Part shown: piece by piece, positions 58,609 to 64,000 of the stretch
How the letters are laid out: each line of letters begins with the position of its first letter
Numbering within the stretch: position 1 is the first letter of the stretch
Position numbers and translations under genes: made by a program
Assembly (NCBI RefSeq): GCF_000711875.1
Contig: NZ_JONM01000023.1
Coordinates: 1-64,000 of the forward strand
Length of the DNA stretch: 64,000 nt
Origin: Andreprevotia chitinilytica DSM 18519
Lineage (GTDB): Bacteria > Pseudomonadota > Gammaproteobacteria > Burkholderiales > Chitinibacteraceae
Reading direction: 5' to 3'
Notes under the pieces: generated by a model
What the model was told of the DNA's origin: nothing
The model's database searches: none
What the model saw: the letters and a program-made list of their open reading frames with translations, nothing else

Positions 58609-58659
58609 GGGGAAGGGACTTTGTCTCGCCAAAGCCCCCACCACCCCAAAGGCGACCCT
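58609..58659 (+). repeat. Inverted duplicate, left copy
   Basis: This 51-base stretch matches the reverse complement of 59171-59221 at 46 of 51 positions. Weaker similarity appears to continue for some bases on the outer side. Confidence 0.8.
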
Positions 58660-58825
58660 GCGCCTTACGGCCCTCCGGGCTTCCCTCAGTCGGTCGCGAG
58701 CCTAGGGTCTCGCTCCACGCCCTCGGCGCTTAGCGCGAAGGGAGGAAAAGCGCGCAGTACAACCCGCGTAGTTACGAACAGCAGTCGCTGCTTTTGTACG
58801 ATAAGCCACGTACAACGATGATCTA

Positions 58826-58932
58826 TCCCCTCGCCCACTTGTGGGAGAGGGTTAGGGTGAGGGTCGGGAGAAGGATGATGTCCTTGCCAGCACCCTCACC
58901 CCCGGCCCCTCTCCCGTAAACGGGCGAGGGGA
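58826..58932. repeat. Long imperfect palindrome
   Basis: The left arm starts TCCCCTCGCCCACTTGTGGG and the right arm ends with GGGCGAGGGGA, with AGGGTGAGGGT pairing to CACCCTCACCC inside. It is a common proteobacterial intergenic repeat type. Confidence 0.75.
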
Positions 58933-59170
58933 GCAAAACACCAGCATCGCGATAAGAAACCACGCTATTTCAAGTTACGTCACGCTCTCCTTCAAGGAGA
59001 GGGTCGGGGAGTAGATGGTCTGCCCCTCCCTTGCATCAGCGCCGAGCAACAAAGGTTGGCGCGGGGGCTTCTGGGATCAAGTTGTCTGAGGGCCTTGGCC
59101 CGAGTTCCCGATTCCCGCCCGCGACAACCTTTGTTGATCGGGAACCCTGAGCTTACGAAGGGCGTTGATG

Positions 59171-59221
59171 AGGGTCGCCTTTGGAGTGGAGAGGGCTTTG
59201 GCGAGGCAAAGTCCTTTCCCC
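59171..59221 (-). repeat. Inverted duplicate, right copy
   Basis: Reverse-complement partner of 58609-58659, with five mismatches in 51 bases. Confidence 0.8.
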
Positions 59222-59297
59222 GTCCGCGCGGCGGAACGCGCAGTAAAGCCTTTACCCGCGCCGCAGGCGCTTAATCCCCAAACGTTGAAAGAACAAA

Positions 59298-60725
59298 TCA
59301 CGCCTCCAACACCCAGGCATCCTTCGTCCCCCCACCCTGCGACGAATTCACCACCAACGACCCACGCTTGAGCGCCACCCGCGCCAATCCGCCCGGCACG
59401 ATGCGCGTGGTCTTGCCGGATAACACGAACGGCCGCAAGTCGATATGGCGCGGCGCAATGCCCTCTTCCACAAAAGTCGGGCAGGTCGACAGCGCCAGCG
59501 TCGGCTGGGCGATGTAATTCGATGGATCGGCCTTGATCCGCTCGCGGAATTCGTCGATCTCGGCGCGGCTGGCTTTCGGGCCGATCAGCATGCCGTAACC
59601 GCCCGCACCGTGAACCTCCTTGACCACCAGCTCATCCAAATTCGCCAGCACGTGCGACAACTCATCCGGTCGGCGGCATTGCCAGGTCGGCACGTTCTTG
59701 AGCAGCGGCTCTTCGCTCAGATAGAAGCGGATCATGTCCGGCACGTAGGGGTAGATCGATTTGTCGTCCGCCACACCCGTGCCAATCGCATTGGCAAGGA
59801 TCACATTGCCGGCGCGATAGGCCGACAGCAGCCCCGGCACGCCCAGCGCCGAATCCGGGCGGAAGGCGAGCGGATCGAGGAAAGCGTCGTCGAGGCGGCG
59901 GTAGATCACGTCCACCTGCTTCGCCCCGGCAGTGGTGCGCATGTAAACGTGCTCGTTCTCGACGAACAGATCGCGGCCTTCCACCAGCTCCACGCCCATT
60001 TGCTGCGCAAGGAAGGCATGCTCGAAATAAGCGCTGTTGTAGTGGCCGGGCGTCATCACCACCACGGTCGGCTGATCGACGTCGCTGGCGTGGCGCAGTG
60101 TGTCGTGCAGCAGGTTCGGGTAATGGTCGACCGGCGCGATGGCGTGATGGGCGAACAGCTCAGGGAAGAGCCGCATCATCATCTTGCGGTTCTCCAGCAT
60201 GTAGCTCACGCCGGACGGCACGCGCAGGTTGTCTTCCAGCACGTAGCAATCGCCGTCGCCGTGGCGGATCACGTCCACGCCGGCAATATGGGCGTAGATG
60301 TTATGCGGCAGGTCGAGGCCCTGCATGGCCGGCTGGTATTGGTTGTTCACCAGCACTTGCTCGGCGGGAATCAGGCCGGCCTTGAGGATGTGCTGCTCGT
60401 GGTAGATGTCATGCAGGAAGGCATTGAGCGCGGCCACGCGTTGCTTGAGGCCGATTTCGAGCTGGGTCCACTCGGTGGCCGGAATGATGCGCGGGATGGC
60501 ATCGAAAGGAATCAGGCGTTCGGCGCCGCTGTCGTCGCCGTAGACGGCAAACGTGATGCCAACGCGATGGAACAGCAGTTCGGCTTCGCGCCGCCGTTGC
60601 GCCAGCATGGCCGGCGTCTGGGTGTTGAGCCAATCCGAAAACGCGTTGTAATGCGGGCGCACCGAATAATCGGCAGCGAGCATTTCGTCGAAGAAGTCGG
60701 GCGCTGGTGGTTCGATCTGGTGCAT
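59298..60725 (-). CDS. Circularly permuted type 2 ATP-grasp protein
   Basis: A predicted peptide or amide ligase, 475 residues. Family features: RLIPFDAIPRIIPATEW near residue 70, GLKQRVAALNAFLHDIY, GVDVIRHGDGDCYVLEDNLRVPSG, VVMTPGHYNSAYFEHAFLA, ANAIGTGVADDKSIYPYVP and VVKEVHGAGGYGML. The ATG at 60725 has GGAGG seven bases upstream. It is the first gene of the Anbu cluster and is preceded by a sigma54-type promoter. Substrates are unknown in the family. Confidence 0.94.
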   Translation of the reverse strand: MHQIEPPAPDFFDEMLAADYSVRPHYNAFSDWLNTQTPAMLAQRRREAELLFHRVGITFAVYGDDSGAERLIPFDAIPRIIPATEWTQLEIGLKQRVAALNAFLHDIYHEQHILKAGLIPAEQVLVNNQYQPAMQGLDLPHNIYAHIAGVDVIRHGDGDCYVLEDNLRVPSGVSYMLENRKMMMRLFPELFAHHAIAPVDHYPNLLHDTLRHASDVDQPTVVVMTPGHYNSAYFEHAFLAQQMGVELVEGRDLFVENEHVYMRTTAGAKQVDVIYRRLDDAFLDPLAFRPDSALGVPGLLSAYRAGNVILANAIGTGVADDKSIYPYVPDMIRFYLSEEPLLKNVPTWQCRRPDELSHVLANLDELVVKEVHGAGGYGMLIGPKASRAEIDEFRERIKADPSNYIAQPTLALSTCPTFVEEGIAPRHIDLRPFVLSGKTTRIVPGGLARVALKRGSLVVNSSQGGGTKDAWVLEA

Positions 60726-60760
60726 GGTGGGCCCTCCGCTTGAGATTCTCATTTATCCTC

Positions 60761-60775
60761 GCAAGCCGCGTGCCA
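60761..60775 (-). promoter_or_regulatory. Sigma54 (RpoN) promoter of the ATP-grasp/Anbu cluster
   Basis: On the minus strand TGGCACG-CGGC-TTGC matches the -24/-12 consensus TGGCACG-N4-TTGC at every fixed position. Its distance to the ATG (about 36 bases) leaves room for a start site near 60750 and the GGAGG ribosome binding site. Confidence 0.8.
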
Positions 60776-60840
60776 GCTTGCTGCACCCCGCAATCAGACT
60801 GGCTTCCGTCTCGAAAGGGGGCGGTCAACGGCCAGCATAG

Positions 60841-60857
60841 TGCACGTTCTGTGTGCA
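60841..60857. promoter_or_regulatory. NtrC-type binding palindrome
   Basis: TGCAC-N7-GTGCA spans 17 bases, the size and half-sites of the NtrC operator. It is centred about 100 bases upstream of the inferred sigma54 start site, the usual enhancer distance. Further TGCAT and GTGCA half-sites follow up to about 60890. Confidence 0.65.
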
Positions 60858-61121
60858 TGCTCGACGGTGCATGCCCTAGCCAAGTGCAACCACTTGTCAC
60901 TATCCCCTAGCGGAAATTCCGAATAGCTGCGGCTGCTGCAGTGCGCCAAATTGACAGAGGTCCTGAACAACATCGGCCAGACCCGGTCATGGTGTTCCGC
61001 GGAGCGTGTTCTTCGGGCATCAGCCGATGCACCCTCTGCGTTGTGCAAGCGAGTCTGCCATCGAACCCGCTCCGCCATAAGCGCCCGCAATTTCCCCAAC
61101 CGTTTCAAGCGAGGATGGCTT

Positions 61122-62369
61122 ATGCCAAAGAATGCGCTTTATGCCCAATCCGGCGGCGTTACCCCAGTCATCAATGCCTCGGCCTTTGGCGTCATCAGCG
61201 CCGCACGCCGCCACCCGGAGCAGATCGGCACCATGTTTGCCGCCGAAAACGGCGTGCTCGGCGTGCTGGATGAGCGACTGATCGATACCGGCCGGATTCC
61301 CGATGCCCAGCTGGCCTTGCTCAAGGCCACGCCCGGCGGTGCATTCGGTTCGTGCCGGCACAAGCTGCGCCACGGCACCGAATTGAAGCGCCTGTTCGAA
61401 GTCTTCGCCGCGCACGACATCGGTTATCTGTTCTACAACGGCGGCGGTGATTCGGCCGATACCTGCCTGAAAATCGCCGAATACGCGCAGTACCAAGGCA
61501 TCGACCTGACCGCCATCCTTGTTCCCAAGACCATCGATAACGATTTGCCGCTGACCGATTGCTCGCCGGGCTTCGGTTCCGTCGCCAAGTACGTCGCCAC
61601 CTCGATCCGCGAAGCCGGGCTCGATCTGGCGTCGATGGCGGCCAGCTCCACCAAGGTGTTCATTCTGGAAGTGATGGGTCGTGAAAGCGGCTGGATTACC
61701 GCCGCAGCCGGCCTTGCCACCCACGACGACGCCACCGCGCCGCACCTGATCCTGGCGCCGGAAGTGCCGTTCGAGCCGGGCCGCTTCCTGCGTGCGGTGA
61801 AGGACACCATCGCGCGCGTTGGTTACTGCGCCATCGTCGCCTCCGAAGGGCTGCGCGATACGCATGGCGTGTTCCTGTCTGAAACCGCCAGCACCGACCC
61901 CTTCGGCCATACCCAGCTCGGCGGTGTGGCGCCGATCCTCGCCAATCTGATCAAGGCGGAGCTGGGCCACAAATGCCACTGGGCCGTGGCCGACTACTTG
62001 CAGCGCTCGGCACGCCATCTGGCCTCCGCGACCGATCTCACCCAGGCGGTCGCGGTTGGCGAAGCCGCCGTGGCTTATGCGCTCAGCGGCGTGAAGAGCG
62101 TGATGCCCGCCATCATCCGCGAGGACAACGAGCCTTACCGCTGGCGGCTGGAACCGGTGCCGCTGGTCGAAGTCGCCCATCACGACAAGCCGCTGCCGCT
62201 GGAATACCTGACCAGCGATGGCTTCCACCTCTCGCCCGCCGGCCGCGAATATTTCGCCCCACTGATTCAGGGTGAAGCGCCACCGCCGTACGTGGATGGC
62301 CTGCCAGCCTATCCGCGCTGGCAATTTGAACTGGTAGAACCGAAGCTGACGCGATTTAATGCCGACTAA
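61122..62369 (+). CDS. pfp: Pyrophosphate-dependent 6-phosphofructokinase
   Basis: Phosphorylates fructose 6-phosphate reversibly. The 415-residue product has YNGGGDSADTCLKI near residue 108 and VPKTIDNDLPLTDCSPGFGS near 135, the PKTIDND form typical of PPi-dependent enzymes (ATP enzymes have GTIDND), and EVMGRESGW. The ATG at 61122 has GAGGA six bases upstream. The start-proximal region 60858-61121 contains no other gene. It is divergent from the ATP-grasp gene. Confidence 0.93.
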   Translation: MPKNALYAQSGGVTPVINASAFGVISAARRHPEQIGTMFAAENGVLGVLDERLIDTGRIPDAQLALLKATPGGAFGSCRHKLRHGTELKRLFEVFAAHDIGYLFYNGGGDSADTCLKIAEYAQYQGIDLTAILVPKTIDNDLPLTDCSPGFGSVAKYVATSIREAGLDLASMAASSTKVFILEVMGRESGWITAAAGLATHDDATAPHLILAPEVPFEPGRFLRAVKDTIARVGYCAIVASEGLRDTHGVFLSETASTDPFGHTQLGGVAPILANLIKAELGHKCHWAVADYLQRSARHLASATDLTQAVAVGEAAVAYALSGVKSVMPAIIREDNEPYRWRLEPVPLVEVAHHDKPLPLEYLTSDGFHLSPAGREYFAPLIQGEAPPPYVDGLPAYPRWQFELVEPKLTRFNAD

Positions 62370-62397
62370 ATCCGGCTGACGACACCCGCCAAGTCCG

Positions 62398-62434
62398 CGC
62401 CCCAAGGGATATCTCTTGGGGCGTTGCGCGTTTT
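62398..62434 (+). terminator. Possible terminator of pfp
   Basis: CGCCCCAAG and CTTGGGGCG form a hairpin. It is followed by TTGCGCGTTTT, so the T tract is displaced. Weak support. Confidence 0.4.
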
Positions 62435-62521
62435 GCAGCTACGTTGACACCAGTTGCCCTGCCGGGCCGGGATCGTTCACCGGGTTTTGCACCGTCCCCA
62501 CTCCGTACAGAAACCTTGCCC

Positions 62522-63229
62522 ATGTTGCCCATGCTGCTCGAAATCTTTTCCACCATCCTCGCCACGCTGACCGCGCTGCTGCCGATCTGCAACCCGCTGT
62601 TCGCCGTGTCGGTGCTGCCGGGGCTGACTGCCAACCTGTCTGCCGACGAGCGCGCCCGGCAGGTCAAACGTGCCTGTTATTACATGGCCGCCATCCTGAT
62701 CACCTTCCTGCTGGCCGGGGCGCTGATCATGGATTTCTTCAGCATCTCGATTCCCGGTCTGCGCATCGCCGGCGGGCTGGTCGTCGCCTACATCGGCTTC
62801 ACCATGCTGTTCCCCAGCGACACCGGCAGCCTGCCCGATGCCGCGCAGGAAGAAGCGGCTCACAAACGCGACATTTCGTTCACGCCGCTGGCGATGCCGT
62901 CGCTTTCCGGGCCTGGTTCGATCGCCGTGGTGATTTCGCTGTCGTCCGGCGTGCATGGCCACACCAATGGACTGCCAGTGCTGCTGGGCTATCTGTCGGT
63001 AAGCATTGGCATCGTCATCACCGCCTGGATCGCCTGGCTGACCTTGCGGGCATCGACGAGGCTGTACCGCTTTCTGGGCGAAAACGGCATCAATGCGATC
63101 TCCCGCATCATGGGGTTCCTGTTGATCTGCGTCGGCGTGCAGTTCCTGATCAATGGGGTAGGCGATCTGCTGCACGATCCGGCGTATATGCCTAAGTCCA
63201 CGGGTCAGGTGGAACATCCGGTGGCTTAG
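62522..63229 (+). CDS. MarC/YchE family membrane protein
   Basis: An integral membrane protein of 235 residues with six predicted helices. Family features: ALLPICNPLFAVSVLP at the N-terminus, FTPLAMPSLSGPGSIAVVI in the middle, and RIMGFLLICVGVQFLINGV at the end. Members are sometimes called NAAT amino-acid transporters, but the function is not settled. Start at 62522; the ATG at 62531 is an alternative. Confidence 0.9.
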   Translation: MLPMLLEIFSTILATLTALLPICNPLFAVSVLPGLTANLSADERARQVKRACYYMAAILITFLLAGALIMDFFSISIPGLRIAGGLVVAYIGFTMLFPSDTGSLPDAAQEEAAHKRDISFTPLAMPSLSGPGSIAVVISLSSGVHGHTNGLPVLLGYLSVSIGIVITAWIAWLTLRASTRLYRFLGENGINAISRIMGFLLICVGVQFLINGVGDLLHDPAYMPKSTGQVEHPVA

Positions 63230-63272
63230 GAAACATCGCAAAAACCGAAAATCTTGAAAACGAACCTGTAGA

Positions 63273-63397
63273 CACAGAGAACATGGAGAAAACCTTTGTA
63301 GGAGCGAGCTTGCTCGCGATTGCTTCGTTAATTGATACATGGTCATCGCGAGCAAGCTCGCTCCTACAAAAACGCGTTCTTCTCCGTGTTCTCTGTG
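63273..63397. repeat. Composite nested palindrome
   Basis: Outer arms CACAGAGAACATGGAGAA (63273-63290) and TTCTCCGTGTTCTCTGTG (63380-63397) match at 17 of 18. Inside is a perfect 25-base inverted repeat of the GTAGGAGCGAGCTTGCTCGCGA type (63295-63319/63346-63370). Both are known families of intergenic repeats in proteobacteria, here nested. Confidence 0.85.
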
Positions 63398-63430
63398 GTT
63401 CAAGACGTGGGTTTTGACGTTAGTCGGTAG

Positions 63431-63457
63431 GTTGGGCTGAATGAAATGAAGCCCAAC
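63431..63457. repeat. GTTGGGCT/AGCCCAAC palindrome
   Basis: A short inverted repeat with an 11-base loop. A related half, TTGTTGGGCTTCGCTGCG, lies at 63484-63501, directly left of the insertion element. Confidence 0.7.
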
Positions 63458-63501
63458 ATCGCCCCCGTCGTCGTTAAGGTCGCTTGTTGGGCTTCGCTGC
63501 G

Positions 63502-64000
63502 TGTTCAGCCGGGAGACATAGGTAACACTTGTCGGGAGACATGGGTAACACCTTTTATGATCATCGCCTTGCCATTCACAGGAGCAGGCGATGCCTTGGA
63601 AGGAGTATTCCACCATGTCCTCACGCCACGAATTCGTCTTGCTGGCCCAAGCCCCTGGCGCCAATGTCCGTGCGCTGTGCCACGCCTTCAACATCAGCCC
63701 CAAGACCGGCTACAAATGGCTGGCCCGCTTCGCTGAACACGGCGCCGCCGGGTTACAGGATCGCTCCCGCCGACCCCTGCACTCCCCGGCACGCAGCAGC
63801 AGCGCGCTGGAAGCCCTGCTGTTGGCGCTGCATGACGCCTATCCCTGCTGGGGCAGTCGCAAACTGCAAGCCCTGTTGCCCGCTTCATCCCTCAAACCCC
63901 ATCCCAGCACCATCGATGCCATTCTGCGTCGGCACGGCCGGGCCATTCAGGGCGATGCAATGCAGACGCAGCAAGCCCGCCAGCGCTTCGAGCACGCCGC
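63502..64000 (+). mobile_element. IS481-family insertion sequence (left part)
   Basis: The left end is taken at TGTTCAGCCGGGAGACATAG (63502); the exact end is uncertain. Two near-identical copies of CGGGAGACAT(A/G)GGTAACAC (from 63510 and 63533) lie before the transposase start, a feature of IS481 termini. The right end is beyond the window. Confidence 0.75.
63591..64000 (+). CDS. IS481-type transposase, N-terminal part
   Basis: An open frame of 136 codons running off the window end. It has an N-terminal helix-turn-helix (NVRALCHAFNISPKTGYKWLARF), then GAAGLQDRSRRP, and PCWGSRKLQALLP, the conserved WG-K-L segment before the DDE integrase core. The core itself is beyond the edge. ATG at 63591, with an alternative at 63615. 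Confidence 0.88.
   Translation, partial: MPWKEYSTMSSRHEFVLLAQAPGANVRALCHAFNISPKTGYKWLARFAEHGAAGLQDRSRRPLHSPARSSSALEALLLALHDAYPCWGSRKLQALLPASSLKPHPSTIDAILRRHGRAIQGDAMQTQQARQRFEHA

Larger units (their letters stand above)
58522..59297. other. Repeat-filled gap inside the ATP-grasp/alpha-E cluster
   Basis: A 776-base gap without a gene. It holds an inverted duplicate pair (58609-58659 and 59171-59221), a long imperfect palindrome of the CCCTCACCC/GGGTGAGGG type (58826-58932) and a small stem CTCTCC/GGAGAG (58985-59001). In related clusters the two genes are usually close, so this is probably accumulated repeat DNA. Confidence 0.7.

Noticed and set aside
61020-62405. Long open frame opposite pfp
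   Set aside because: Antisense artefact; the plus-strand protein carries all PFK motifs.

Overview
The window looks like a piece of a betaproteobacterial chromosome, most likely of the order Neisseriales (a relative of Chitinibacter, Chitinimonas or Chromobacterium). This is inferred from gene content and order: a tRNA-Tyr/Gly/Thr/tuf cluster, the dnaQ-rnhA-methyltransferase-gloB-mltD block, exbB-exbD-lpxK-trm112-kdsB-adk, yggS-proC-yggT-yggU next to pilT/pilU, and divergent queG/tsaE. The DNA is GC-rich and densely coded. Most genes are core housekeeping genes. The accessory signal lies in a few genes and in the intergenic repeats.

Layout. 1-2135: tuf and four tRNA genes with strong sigma70 promoters. 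2387-4375: a large AT-richer Ig-like lipoprotein. 4421-7814: an alkyltransferase-like protein, ilvD and lgt, with a nested inverted-repeat element between ilvD and lgt. 7897-15240: gluconokinase, an orphan secretin-domain protein, ispF-ispD-dnaQ, rnhA, a methyltransferase, gloB and mltD. 15304-19825: two zinc-ribbon membrane proteins, a LOG-family nucleosidase, ssb and a YajR-like transporter. 19912-30250: uvrA, fimV, pilU, pilT, yggS, proC, yggT, yggU, fxsA. 30249-33153: cutA, dsbD, a TlpA-like thioredoxin, an ArsR regulator. 33393-43651: gpmI, envC, ctpA, moeB, a P-loop kinase, pxpC-pxpB-queG, tsaE, amiC. 43698-49357: a TerC transporter, tatD, a degenerate tryptophanyl-tRNA synthetase paralogue with an attenuator-like leader, a Cds1-like PLP enzyme, xseA. 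49779-55942: exbB, exbD, lpxK, trm112, kdsB, adk, pdxJ and small proteins. 56003-60725: the Anbu proteasome-like peptidase, transglutaminase, alpha-E and circularly permuted ATP-grasp cluster. 61122-64000: PPi-dependent phosphofructokinase, marC, composite palindromes and the left part of an IS481-type element.

How genes work together. EnvC (34938) is a catalytically degenerate LytM activator and its expected amidase AmiC is at 42323; MltD adds peptidoglycan turnover. FimV, PilT and PilU serve type IV pili. CutA, DsbD and the TlpA-like protein form one transcription unit for periplasmic reducing power. LpxK and KdsB build lipid A and Kdo. The Anbu, transglutaminase, alpha-E and ATP-grasp genes form a widespread but poorly understood predicted peptide-ligation and peptidase system. 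Here its first gene is preceded by a consensus sigma54 promoter and an NtrC-type palindrome, pointing to nitrogen control.

The most promising leads are that nitrogen-type promoter; the TrpRS-like protein that lacks both class I signature motifs and sits behind a short reading frame rich in aromatic codons and a hairpin; and the nested palindromic elements. Three divergent gene pairs have start codons that overlap physically.
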